A stretch of 64,000 nt of DNA from Onthophagus taurus (Eukaryota > Arthropoda > Insecta > Coleoptera > Scarabaeidae): positions 5,339,501 to 5,403,500 of the forward strand of contig NC_091971.1 of the NCBI RefSeq assembly GCF_036711975.1. Direction: 5' to 3'. The stretch's first letter is position 1. Every line of letters starts with the position of its first letter. The position numbers and the translations under genes are program-made. Under the pieces are notes generated by a model. That model was not told the origin of the DNA. It did not search any database and saw only the letters and a program-made list of their open reading frames with translations. Below are positions 11,701 to 21,344 of this stretch, piece by piece.

Positions 11701-13141
11701 AGAGTTTAACTATACCATTCAACATAGGCCAGGAAATCAAATGAAGCATTGTGACGCACTGAGTCGGAACCCAATAACAATGATAATACAAACAGAATTT
11801 CCAGAGCGATTGAAAAGGGCTCAACTACAGGACGAACATCTTAAGGCAATTACGAAAATATTGGAAACTCAACCTTATGGGGATTATGAACTAAAAAATG
11901 GCATCTTGTATAAGAACAAAAATGGATGTGAACTACTAGTTGTCCCTACGATAATGCAACACCAAGTAATACGAAGTGCACATGACAATGGTCATTTCGC
12001 AGTGAAGAAAACAAAAGACTTGATCGAACGAGAATATTATATCGACAACCTAGAGGAGAAGATTCGAAAGTTAATTATGAACTGTGTACCATGTATACTT
12101 ACCGAGAGGAAGATGGGTAAACAAGAAGGATACTTGAATTCAATAGAAAAGGGCGATGCTCCATTGCAGACCTATCATATAGACCATTTAGGTCCTATGA
12201 CAAAGACAGGAAAAGGATATCAATATTTATTTGTAGTCATTGATTCTTTTACAAAATTCGTTTGGATACACCCAACAAAAACGACAGCAACAAAAGAAGT
12301 TCTTGAAAAACTAGAAAAGCAGAAAGAAATTTTTGGAAGTCCCAGGATGATTATTTCGGACAGAGGAGCTGCGTTTACCTCAAGGGATTTCAAAGACTAT
12401 TGTGTTGACGAGAAAATAAAACATGTGAAAATCACAACTGGCGTACCACGAGGAAATGGACAGGTTGAGAGAGTCAATAGAGTAATCATACCAACGTTAA
12501 CCAAATTATGCATCGAACAACCTGAAAATTGGTTTCGACATGTTAGAAAGTTGCAAGAGATCCTCAATAGTACATATCACCGGAGTATTGGTCGAACCCC
12601 ATTTGAATTACTTTTTGGAGTAGAAATGAAAAGAAAAGACCAAATAAAGTTGAAAGAGATGGTAGAAGAAGAAATCATAAACTCATTTGTGAAAGAGAGA
12701 GAACACATGCAAATACAAGCGAAAGAGCAAATGAAAAAAGTTCAAGATGAAAATATGAAAACCTATAATAAGAAACGAAAACTAGCAAGGAACTATGAAG
12801 AAGGAGAATGGGTGGCCATCAAGAGGACACAATTCCAGAATACGTCAAAGTTACTGCCAAAGTTCCTAGGTCCTTATCGTGTCGTTAAGAAGATAGGTCC
12901 AGACCGGTATGAAGTAGACAAGATTGGAGATCATGCAGGACCACGGAAGACTACTACGAGTGTAGACAACATGAAACCTTGGGTCAGTATCAATCCGGAT
13001 GAAGACGCATTTGGAGAAAATGACAATCCAGATGAAGATACATTCGAGGCGAATGTCAGTCAGGATGGACGAGATGTGGGAATGGAATCGGGCAGTGTCG
13101 ACTGTCGTCGGTTAAGGAGTGGACGGGAGATAGGCCTGTGA
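8726..13141 (+). CDS. Gag-Pol polyprotein of the gypsy element
   Basis: One open frame of 1471 residues. In order it shows: an acidic N-terminal region; a gag capsid-like region (~190-340); two CCHC zinc knuckles (~390-430); an aspartic protease (~450-540); a reverse transcriptase (~600-780, with the FTTLDLKNGFFHVPV block and YMDD box typical of Ty3/gypsy); RNase H (~880-1000); an HHCC zinc-binding and integrase core (~1080-1300); and a C-terminal chromatin- or DNA-binding tail. The frame ends inside the 3' repeat. Gag and Pol are in one frame, with no shift between them. The element looks whole. The nearest named relatives I recall are the 17.6/297-type Pol proteins. Confidence 0.95.
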   Translation: MNTLGSILPIEQNITKASTKAIKACHKLIFGNDGDRNNRKRLREFSGFNFDDEGAMKEKIDLAKNTLTLGELNSICQVLKIDNDANDKEELIGMLCNKLTNLKLLKCGSGATNDDDERVPLTQKDDKSEEAEDLVNNDEEEHESDDDVADFSASRNSGKTNQKKTVPKFVLTFKDVEDTVSAFDGSDTCSVDKWMTEFEETATLMGWNDVEMLIYAKRLLKGEALLFIKSEKGISNWNSFKTKLQGEFRKTINTAALHKMLSARKRKKEETLQQYLLKMREIAAQGSIEEDALMEYVIDGIVDDEINKAILYGTHSLKEFKEKLKLYEKMKGKQTKGNDDGNYKSSKQRKQDNKREERCFNCGKIGHVSQNCRNRERGMKCFSCNGFGHIARDCKNGTKRTGEKQEETKRSYVIHETKQQLPGYKQIRLNDHVIQAFIDTGSDLNLLKASSYIRIGAPKFQENTITLKGIGDNSVKTLGRFNGRIVVDECDFRTAIHIAPDDAIPMELIVGKPILENVTLMINSDEIEVSSRGTPVETQKHSEENDILLIDVQDSLDVGAQAYYEDVANMIAKYKPKEVITPPSDIQVKIILQDDIPVYQPPRRLSIPEKYEVEKQIEEWLNTGKIRPSTSDYASPIVLVKKKDGSTRICIDFRKLNRKIIKDRYPLPVIEDVIDQLTGSRIFTTLDLKNGFFHVPVAEDSIKYTSFVTPSGQFEFLRMPFGLCNSPAVFQRYVNNVFRELMRKGIVIMYMDDIIIPAEDVEEAIKRLEEVLETAKKFGLDFKWQKCQFLKTKVEYLGHEIENGRVKPNKQKVAAVVNFPKPATMKKVQSFLGLAGYFRKYIKDYALIAKPLSDLLKGKKKFSFGPEEEVAFRKLKEILSTEPILKIFDHNKETELHVDASQDGFGAVLLQKCQEDGRLYPVYYWSRKTNDTQKKYHSYELEVLAVIEALKRFRVYLLGIHFKILTDCAAFAATMNKKDLCTRVARWALLLEEFNYTIQHRPGNQMKHCDALSRNPITMIIQTEFPERLKRAQLQDEHLKAITKILETQPYGDYELKNGILYKNKNGCELLVVPTIMQHQVIRSAHDNGHFAVKKTKDLIEREYYIDNLEEKIRKLIMNCVPCILTERKMGKQEGYLNSIEKGDAPLQTYHIDHLGPMTKTGKGYQYLFVVIDSFTKFVWIHPTKTTATKEVLEKLEKQKEIFGSPRMIISDRGAAFTSRDFKDYCVDEKIKHVKITTGVPRGNGQVERVNRVIIPTLTKLCIEQPENWFRHVRKLQEILNSTYHRSIGRTPFELLFGVEMKRKDQIKLKEMVEEEIINSFVKEREHMQIQAKEQMKKVQDENMKTYNKKRKLARNYEEGEWVAIKRTQFQNTSKLLPKFLGPYRVVKKIGPDRYEVDKIGDHAGPRKTTTSVDNMKPWVSINPDEDAFGENDNPDEDTFEANVSQDGRDVGMESGSVDCRRLRSGREIGL

Positions 13142-13363
13142 GTCAGTGTGAGTCAGTCGGTCGCAGCTAAGAGAAGAAGACGTTTGTGAATCGAAATATA
13201 AGAAATATCAGAGACCATAACTGTTGAAATGTATAAAACATGTTCATAGTTACAAAAGACATTACCTGGTTTTGTTTTGTTTTTATTCTTTTTTAAATAA
13301 CATTATAATTACAGTTATTGAGTGCGTGTTTTTTTTTTTATTTATTTCCCCAGCAGTCCTACA
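13075..13363 (+). repeat. 3' long terminal repeat of the gypsy element
   Basis: 289-bp direct repeat of 8160-8449. The last ~67 bases of the gag-pol frame overlap its start. Confidence 0.96.
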
Positions 13364-14265
13364 TTATTTGTGTTAAAAAAGGGCTCTGAGGCCTTCTTTT
13401 ACAATCAAGTACTCTCTACTGCCTCACCAGCTTCGCTGCCTCGGCTGCGATATAACATGTTAATATTGAAATAACGATTTTTATTTTCGCTGTAGTTTAG
13501 GAGCTACTGCCTCGGCAGCTTCGCTGCTTCGGCTTAAAACTAACATATTATTTGTGTTAAAAAAGGGCTCTGAGGCCTTCTTTTACAATCAAGTACTCTC
13601 TACTGCCTCAGCAGCGTAGCTGCCTCGTCTACGATATGACATATTAATATCGAAATAACGACTTTTATTTTTTCTGTAGTTTATGAACTGCTGCCTCGGC
13701 AGCTTCGCTGTTTCGGCTTAAAACTAACATATGATTTATGTTAAAAAAAGACTCTGATGCCTTCTTTTACAATCAAGTACTCTCTACTGCCTCAGCAGCG
13801 CAGCTGCCTCGGCTACGATATGACATATTAATATAGAAATAACGACTTTTATTTTTGCTGTAGTTTATGAACTACCGCCTCGGCAGCTTCGCTGCTTCGG
13901 CTTAAAACTAACATATTATTTATGTTAAAAAAAGGCTTTGATGCCTTTTTTTACAATCAAGTAGTCTCTACTGCCTCAGCAGCTTCGCTGCCTCGGCTAC
14001 GATATAGCATGTTAATATCGAAATAACAACTTTTATTTTCGCTGTAGTTTAGGAGTTACTGCCTCGGCAGCTTCGCTGCCTCGGCTACGATATGACATAT
14101 TAATATCGAAATAACGACTTTTATTTTTGCTGTAGTTTATGAACTACTGCCTCGGCAGCTTCGCTTCCTCGGTTTAAAACCAACACATTTGTATTTAAAA
14201 AGCCTCTGGTGGTTTCTTTTACAATCAAATGCACTCCACTGCCTCATTATACAGCTGTTTGGATT
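13364..14265. repeat. ~185-bp tandem array with CCTCGGCAGC core, right part
   Basis: Continuation of the array at 7575-8159, about ten core motifs spaced ~90 bp apart, ending some 40 bp before the splice acceptor of the zinc-finger coding exon. The last core (near 14240) is badly decayed. A lone core also lies at about 15995-16030, downstream of the same gene. Confidence 0.92.
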
Positions 14266-14313
14266 GCAAAATAAATATTAATGTTATTTTTTATATTTTC
14301 AGATTAAAACGAA

Positions 14314-15771
14314 ATGGAAATTAAGCTCTTATCATGTCCATTATGCCTTAAACCACACTTCGAAGGGGTGGATTCATTAAGAAGTAGTTTAATAACAGCA
14401 GCAACATCTCCAATATCATGCCCAGTATGCAACGAGCTTTTAATGGGATTAGACAAATTAACAATCCATCTATTTAGCCACATCCAAGAAAATTTCATAA
14501 AAGCAACCACGATTCAAACGATTCCTTCCATAGTTCATTCTGATCATACCCCGGATTTTTTTTCTTCGAATCAACTCAACATCCTTCATACAGAATCGCA
14601 AAGCGAAACAGATAAAATTTCAAAAACGAAATTGATTCGTTGTGATATTTGTAATTTTTCATTTTCCGATGAAAACATTTTGGAGATGCACCAAAAACTT
14701 TTACATCAAACGCAAGCGGATTTGCAAACCGGGAAGTATAGTTATCATTGTCATTTGTGTAGTAAAAAGTTTAAGATGAGAGGAAGTCTGATGGTGCATT
14801 TGAGGGTGGCTCATTTCGGTTTTACGAATCAACAAGAAACCGCGGTTATTAATAAAAGTGTTGAAATCGAAAATAAATTGATTCAACAACCAAAAATTCA
14901 GGAGAAAGACGAGAAAGATGTAAATTCGGAAAAGATTGAAAAATCCGAAAATAAACAATGGGCATGCGATGTTTGCTTCAAATTATTTACAACTAAATAT
15001 TTTTTAAAGAAACACAAAAGATTGCATACTGGTGAGATGCCGTATTTTTGTACGCAATGTAATAAATCATTTACGTTTCAACAATCATATCATAAACATA
15101 TGTTGTATCATTCATCCGAAAAGCCACATGTTTGCGGAGAATGTGGTCGAGCTTTTAAAGAATTATCCACGCTTCATAACCACGAACGAATTCATTCAGG
15201 AGAACGTCCCTTTGCTTGCGAAACATGCGGAAAATGTTTTAGACAAAGAGTTTCTTATTTGGTTCATCGCAGAATACATACAGGAGTTATGCCATATAAA
15301 TGTACAGCTTGCGACAAAAGTTTTCGATACAAAGTTAGTCAAAAATCTCATAAATGTCTCGCAAATCCACCAGGATCCGTTATTAGAGCACCGATTTTAG
15401 TCGATAAAATTATCCAAAAAGCTAATAAAGTAAATAATAACGAAAAGAGTTCGAGTGAGAGTGTTAATTCGATCGTTTTTAATGCTCAAGGAGAGATTAT
15501 CGGTCAAAATTTTGCTTATGATGGGCAAAACATTATAAGAGTACCCCCAAATAATAACAACAATGAGAATAATAACAATCAAACGGTGGATAACTCTTAT
15601 GGAGGTGGTGAGAATACGGATTTTTTTTCGATGGTTTTATCTCCCGGACTTCCTGATGTCCAAACTCTTTATTTATCCAGTCCTGAAGATCAATCAGAGA
15701 AAAAGGGAAATAGTTTGGATACAATTAATGAAGAATCTTTTAAAAAGTTGTTATATGGGGATCATCAATAA
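14314..15771 (+). CDS. C2H2 zinc-finger protein, probable transcription factor
   Basis: Uninterrupted 485-residue frame directly behind an acceptor at 14302. The N-terminus has paired CxxC units (CPLC...CPVC...HLFSH), an unusual lead-in that may be a divergent zinc-binding domain. C2H2 fingers then follow: two separated ones (RCDICNFSF..., YHCHLCSKKF..., residues ~105-175), a charged linker, and a run of five (~215-350) beginning WACDVCFKLF and joined by TGE(K/R)P-like linkers. The last finger (YKCTACDKSF) has a truncated end, HKC. The C-terminus is Asn/Ser-rich and acidic, as in activation or interaction regions. It should act in the nucleus as a sequence-specific DNA-binding protein. I cannot name an orthologue with confidence. 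Confidence 0.93.
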   Translation: MEIKLLSCPLCLKPHFEGVDSLRSSLITAATSPISCPVCNELLMGLDKLTIHLFSHIQENFIKATTIQTIPSIVHSDHTPDFFSSNQLNILHTESQSETDKISKTKLIRCDICNFSFSDENILEMHQKLLHQTQADLQTGKYSYHCHLCSKKFKMRGSLMVHLRVAHFGFTNQQETAVINKSVEIENKLIQQPKIQEKDEKDVNSEKIEKSENKQWACDVCFKLFTTKYFLKKHKRLHTGEMPYFCTQCNKSFTFQQSYHKHMLYHSSEKPHVCGECGRAFKELSTLHNHERIHSGERPFACETCGKCFRQRVSYLVHRRIHTGVMPYKCTACDKSFRYKVSQKSHKCLANPPGSVIRAPILVDKIIQKANKVNNNEKSSSESVNSIVFNAQGEIIGQNFAYDGQNIIRVPPNNNNNENNNNQTVDNSYGGGENTDFFSMVLSPGLPDVQTLYLSSPEDQSEKKGNSLDTINEESFKKLLYGDHQ

Positions 15772-16035
15772 AAATAAATTATATTGATTTTGTAACCAAG
15801 TTATAGTTTAAGTAATTTATTACTCAGGATGTTTTTTTTGTTGAACAAAAAAATACTAATCTATTAACAAAAAATATATTATAATAAAATTTATTTTTTG
15901 AAAAAATTTAATTTATTTATTAGATAACACTTTTTTATCTTTTTGATTTCGGTGTTATCCAGCTTGATAATGACTTTTCTTTTTACATGCACTTATGAGC
16001 TACTGCCTCGGCAACTTAGCTGCCTCGGCTACTTA
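15772..16035. other. Intergenic, with lone copy of the CCTCGGCAGC-type core
   Basis: Poly-A signals (AATAAA) follow the zinc-finger stop at once. Near 15990-16030 there is one isolated core unit (CTACTGCCTCGGCAACTTAGC), related to the big array 1.7 kb upstream. Confidence 0.7.
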
Positions 16036-16765
16036 TTATAAAATAACACAAGTTCTTTTTTTAGGCATTGGAGGAGGTTGTAAAGAAACTCGAACTGCAT
16101 TTTCAATAACTTCTTCAATTCCGGTGATATCATAAGCGGAACACTCCAAATATTGCGCAGCTTTTATCTCTTTAGCCGCTTCTAATCCTTTTTCGATAGG
16201 CACTAAATCCCAATTTGGATCGTCAACTTTACGTAAATCACATTTGGTTGCTACAAAATACAAAATTATTTATTTAAATTTAAACATTCAAAGAAAATTC
16301 TTTTTTTTTTGTCATACCTACAAGAATAATAGGAGTGAAAGGTTCGTGTTGTTTTAATTCCGGAACCCATTTTGCCTTAATATTGAGAAACGAATTCCAA
16401 TTGTTAATGGCAAAACAAAGTACGAAACAAGCAGTCTATAAATTATAAGATAAATTAAGTTAATTGTTAAAGAAAATTCTTACATTTGGGTAAGATATAA
16501 CTCGGAGTCTATCGTAATCTTCTTGCCCCGCCGTATCCCATATCGTTATTCGATGGGTTTTTTCATCCAAAGTGTAATCTTCGTCATAATTATCGAAACT
16601 AAGATTTTATTTCCTGTTATAGTTTAATTACAAAAACGTTTCTACTTACACAGTTGGTATATACTGCGATGTGGGTCTTTGCTTTGTCGTGTAACAAACT
16701 AAGAGACATGTTTTTCCTACGTATCCATCGCCAACGATCGTAATTTTGATATTTTGATTCCTCAT
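16036..16765 (-). CDS. Rho-family small GTPase, cluster member 1
   Basis: Membrane-anchored molecular switch of the Rho/Rac/Cdc42 type. Four exons on the minus strand, 16765-16650, 16598-16484, 16435-16318 and 16250-16036, join to 187 residues. Visible: P-loop GDGYVGKT, switch I YIPTVFDNY, switch [19 protein letters not shown] guanine motif, ECSA, and C-terminal CAAX box CVIL (Leu at the end predicts geranylgeranylation) after PKK. Oddities: Tyr at P-loop position 13 (Rac numbering), where Rho proteins normally have Ala; the Rho insert region between TKCDLR and YLECSA is about 8 residues shorter than in Rac1. The catalytic Gln61 equivalent is kept. It is closest to member 2 of the cluster. 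Orthology to a named Rho gene is not clear. Confidence 0.93.
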
Positions 16766-16989
16766 TTCTTAAGGAATTATAATGTGAAGGTTCAAATACC
16801 TATACTGAAGTACGGAACCGCTTAAACATTTTTACTTAATGATAAGATTATATAGAGTTGAAAAGTAAATAAGACGAGTGAATAAGGTTAATGTTAGTTT
16901 TAAATATTAGTAGTTGATAATAATATGGTAAGGGAATGCAAAAATTTGGTTATGGTTTAAAACGTTTCTATGTGATTCTACAAGTCTTA

Positions 16990-19205
16990 ATAATTCTCTG
17001 TTAATCGTGATTAAAAATTTATGAAAAATTTATGAATTTCCAAATATAATAAAGAAAAGTGTGTACTTTTTAGTGAAAGAAACCGTTTCTCTAAATTATG
17101 TTTAGTTTTTGAGGAATAAATTGTCAAAGTTGATTAATTTTTTAATTGGTTTTGTAATACTTTAAAAATTCATGAAAAATCTATATCTTGAAAAAATTAT
17201 CTGAAACTTATAAATATAATAAAGAAAAGTGTCTACTTTTTAGTGAAAGAAACCGTTTTTCAAAATTATGTTTAGTTTTTGAGGAATAAATTGTCAAAGT
17301 TGATTAATTTTTTAAATGGTTTTGGAGTTGACTTTAAAAATTCACGAAAAATCTATTTCTTGGAAAAATTATCTGAAATTTATAAATATAATAAAGAAAA
17401 GTGTCTACTTTTTAGTGAAAGAAACCGTTTCATAAAATTATGTTTAGTTTTTGAGGAATAAATTGACAAAATTAATTAATTTTTTAATTGGTTTTGGAGT
17501 AAACTTTAAAAATTCATGAAAAATCTATTTCTTGGAAAAATTATTTGAAATTTATAAATATAATAAAGAAAAGTGTCTACTTTTTAGTGAAAGAAGCCGT
17601 TTTTCAAAATTATATTTAGTTTTTGAGGAATAAATTGTCAAAGTTGATTAATTTTTTAATTGGTTTTGGAGTTAACTTTAAAAATTCATGAAAAATCTAT
17701 TTCTTGGAAAAATGATCTGAAATTTATAAATATAATAAAGAAAAGTGTCTTCTTTTTAGTGAAAGAAACCGTTTTTCAAAATTATGTTTAGTTTTTGAGG
17801 AATAAATTGTCAAAGTTGATAAATTTTTTAAATGGTTTTAGAGTTGACTTTAAAAATTCACGAAAAATCTATTTCTTAGAAAAATTATCTGAAATTTTCA
17901 AATATAATAAAGAAAAGTGTCTTCTTTTTAGTGAAAGAAACGGTTTTTCAAAATTATGTTTAGTTTTTGAGGAATAAATTGTCAAATTTGATTAATTTTA
18001 ATTGGTTTTAGAGTTAACTTGAAAAATTCATGAAAAATGTATTTCTTGGAAAAATTATCTGAAATTTATAAATATAATAAAGAAAAGTGTCTAGTTTTTA
18101 GTGAAATAAACCGTTTCATAAAATTATGTTTAGTTTTTGAGGAATAAATTGTGAAAGTTGATCAAGTTTTTAATTGGTTTTGGAGTTAACTTTAAAAATT
18201 CATGAAAGATCTATTTCTTGGAAAAATTATCTGAAATTTCTAAATATAATAAAGAAAAGTGTCTTCTTTTTAGTGAAAGAAACCGTTTCATAAAATTATG
18301 TTTAGTTTTTGAGGAATAAATTGTCAAAGTTGCTCAATTTTTTAATAGATTCGTTGGTTTTTGAGTTAACTTTAAAAATTCATCAAAAATCTATTTCTTG
18401 GAAAAATTATCTGAAATTTCTAAGTATAATAAAGAAAAGTGTCTTCATTTTAGTGAAAGAAACCGTTTTTCAAAATTATGTTTAGTTTTTAGAAAAAAAT
18501 TGTCAAAGTTGATTAATTTTTTAATTGGTTTTGGAGATAACTTTAAAAATTCATGAAAAATGTATTTCTTGGAAAAATTATCTGAAATTTATAAATATAA
18601 TAAAGAAAAGTGTCTTCTTTTTAGTGAAAAAAACCGTTTTTCAAAATTATGTTTAGTTTTTGAGGAATAAATTGTCAAAGTTGATAAATTTTTTAAATGG
18701 TTTTGGAGTTGACTTTAAAAATTCACGAAAAATCTATTTCTTGGAAAAATTATCTGAAACTTCTAAGTATAATAAAGAAAAGTGTCTTCATTTTAGTGAA
18801 AGAAACCGTTTTTCAAAATTATGTTTAGTTTTTGAGAAAAAAATTGTCAAAGTTGCTCAATTTTTTAATTGGTTATGGAATTAGTTTTAAAAATTCACGA
18901 AAAATCTATTTCTTGGAAAAATTATCTGAAATTTCTAAGTATAATAAAGAAAAGTGTCTTCTTTTTAGTGAAAGAACGCGTTTCTCAAAATTATGTTTAG
19001 TTTTTGAGAAAAAAATTGTCAAAGTTGCTCAATTTTTTAATAGTTTCGTTGGATTTAGATTTAACTTTAAAAATTCATTAAAAATCAATTTCTGGGATAA
19101 TTGACTTCGATTTTCCGAATATAATGAAGAAAAGTGTCTACTTTTTAGTGATAGAAACCGTTTCTCAAAATTATGTTTAGTTTTTGAGGAATAAATTGTT
19201 AAACG
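16990..19205. repeat. ~172-bp satellite array, about 13 copies
   Basis: A unit of about 172 bp repeated from ~16990 to ~19205, between Rho members 1 and 2. It is marked by AAAGAAAAGTGTCT, TTTTAGTGAAAGAAACCGTT and TTATGTTTAGTTTTTGAGG. Copies are highly alike, with a few indels. The later copies (18350 and 19030) share a variant ATAG(A/T)TTCGTTGG. Several copies stay open in one frame (~60 codons). I take this to be a by-product of low stop density and copying, not a gene. Confidence 0.95.
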
Positions 19206-19382
19206 TCAAAAAAAATTGTTACCAACTTGAATTATACGTCATTTTGACAAGTTTGGAATCATCAAATAACTTTTTTTAAATATTATTATTAAAAAGCGAT
19301 ATAGATTTATAAAATCTGTCCATAACAAAAGTAATATAAAAAAATTACATGAGATTATAATATTAATCCATTTCGACGAAAT

Positions 19383-20108
19383 TTACAAAATCAAACATCT
19401 TCTTTTTTTCGACGTTGGTAATGGTTTTAAAGTAGCTCGAACCGCACATTCAATAACTTGTTCAACTCCAATCATATCGTGAGCGGAACACTCCAAATAT
19501 TGCACTGCTTTAATATCTTTTGCTAACTGTAACCCCTTCTCCGTTGATATTAGTCGTAAATTCGGATCGTCAACGTTCCGTAAATCGCATTTAGTCGCTG
19601 GAAAGGAATTTAATGAATTTGAGTTTAATATTAAAACGTTTACGTACCAACTAAAACAATAGGAGTGAAAGGTCGATGTCTTTTCAATTCAGGAACCCAA
19701 ATTTCTTTAATATTCACTAACGATGCCAAACCGTTGATGGCATAACAAAGGACAAAACAATCAGTCTATAAATAAACCAAGAATTTAAAACAAGATGTTA
19801 AGCAAAGAAATAAAACATTTTTTTTACATTCGGGTAAGAGAAAACTCTTAATCGATCATAACCTTCTTGTCCTGCGGTATCCCACAAACTAATTTTATAC
19901 TCATTCCCATCCAAAATGTAATCTTGATCGTAATTATCGAAACTAAAATAATTAATTCGTAAACAACATAAAATTAAGTAAAAATTTTTACTTACACAGT
20001 TGGAATATACTCTAACATACACGGTTTTTTGGTCGTATAACAAATTAACAAGCACGTTTTTCCCACAGAACCATCTCCGACGATGGTAATTTTTATGTTT
20101 TTGTTCAT
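19383..20108 (-). CDS. Rho-family small GTPase, cluster member 2
   Basis: Same exon structure as member 1: 20108-19996, 19942-19828, 19765-19648 and 19597-19383, with splice phases 2, 0, 1, giving 186 residues. Motifs: P-loop GDGSVGKT, switch I YIPTVFDNY, switch [25 protein letters not shown] and CAAX box CLIL behind a basic KKRR. The insert region is short, as in the rest of the cluster. Substitution at P-loop position 13 is Ser; the residue after DTAGQE is Gly, not Asp. A satellite array separates it from member 1, and a LINE fragment from member 3. Function beyond GTP-binding and membrane targeting cannot be read from the sequence. Confidence 0.93.
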
Positions 20109-20519
20109 TTTCAATTAATAGCAGTTGTAAGCACAACACTAAAATATTATAAACGTGTTTAATGCTTTTCACAATTTTATTTGCGACGATAAGATTAAAC
20201 GCAATCCAAAAAAGTAAATAAGAAGCCCCGTGTGGGCTATTATAATTGTTTTCGTTTGTGACACAATAAATAAATAACACGCGACGAAAATTCCAAAATA
20301 AATAAATTAATATATTGTGCCACATAATATCCTCAGTTTAGTAATGTTCTCTCAGACGAATCTTATTGTTAGAGTCAACGGCCCAAACTCTCCACGAGGA
20401 TTACAACTTTCTCCTAAAATGAAGTACACGGCTAATAATAAATTTGGGCATAATTGCATGAAGGTGAGGCGCAGCCAAGAACTTACTAAAATCCTGAAAA
20501 GAAACATAAGTATATACTG

Positions 20520-21020
20520 CATGCAGGACAAGACCAAGTCAAGACCTAGATGACGTCATAACTCACATACTATTTGGGGAGACTAAATTCGTCTTAGATG
20601 ATCTGAACGGCCATGTTGGCAAAAAAAGGAACAGCTGTGGTTGGAGTTAAAAATAAAGAAAGAAAAAGTATCCTGGAATTTTCCTTATGGTGACTGGAGT
20701 TTGATAAACACCAACTTGCAAAAGAGTGAGCATCTGGTCACCTACAAAAATAGAGGGAGGTTATCAAAGATTAACTTCATCCTAGCTATGTTCATCACTC
20801 CTTTATGACACAATACTTTAAAAAGTGACAAAGACTGAAAAAAACTTGGAATCTTGGTATCTGGAATCTGTGATCTCTAATAACGATGTGGAAGCCGATC
20901 TGGAATAGATAGAGTCGGTGTGGGCTGGCAGAAATGGTGATGAAATGAAAAAAAAAGGTAAATTCCTTTCTATACTTGGTGGACCAGCATGACCAAAACC
21001 GATCATGACAGAATATTGTG
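20520..21020 (+). mobile_element. LINE endonuclease fragment (RTE-like), decayed
   Basis: The plus strand spells pieces of an apurinic-endonuclease-type LINE domain in order: FVLDDLNGHVG (20589-20620), then KERKSILEFSL (~20660) and EHLVTYKNRGRLSKINFIL (20727-20785). These match the GDLNGHVG...GxxLLxFA...VTYxSGG...QIDYIL series of RTE-like elements. The frames are broken. The fragment is confined to the gap between Rho members 2 and 3. Confidence 0.7.
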
Positions 21021-21344
21021 GTGCAGAAACATTATTAGAGAAGACAAATTTACTAAATTTTATTAAAACTTTATTATAATCATAATCAAAAAAAAAATAA
21101 AATAAAATAAATCTTATTTTCTATTAAAAAAAAAGAGTATTTCTCGCTTACAAATTTTCGGTCTCTCTTTACCTTTTGTGTGTCGCGTACACGTTCCTTA
21201 ATTTCTAAATAGACAGTAAATTCAAATAGAACTATCATAACGCTATCGGTAGATAAAAAATTATGTACACAAGAAAAACATTAAGATTAATGGTTTGAAA
21301 TTATTTAAATTAACAAAATTTTCGTTCTTCATCTAAAAAGTAAG

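Larger units (their letters stand above)
8160..13363 (+). mobile_element. Ty3/gypsy LTR retrotransposon, young, looks whole
   Basis: A 5.2-kb element with direct long terminal repeats of 290 bp (8160-8449) and 289 bp (13075-13363) that appear identical apart from one base in a T run. That points to a very recent insertion. The ends are TGT...ACA. The flanks show a short target duplication (TTAT, or ATTAT if the end is counted one base shorter). A primer-binding site begins just inside the 5' repeat (TTTGGGGGCTC). A single gag-pol frame fills the interior. There is no envelope gene. It inserted into the ~185-bp tandem array, inside the presumed first intron of the zinc-finger gene, in the same orientation as that gene. 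Confidence 0.97.

Noticed and set aside
17279-19104. Series of ~60-codon open frames starting MRNKLSKLINFLNGF
   Set aside because: They are one frame of the 172-bp satellite monomer. They repeat with the array, resemble no protein family and have no gene context.
16990-19205. CRISPR-like array
   Set aside because: The whole unit is repeated, with no unique spacers, and the organism is a eukaryote.
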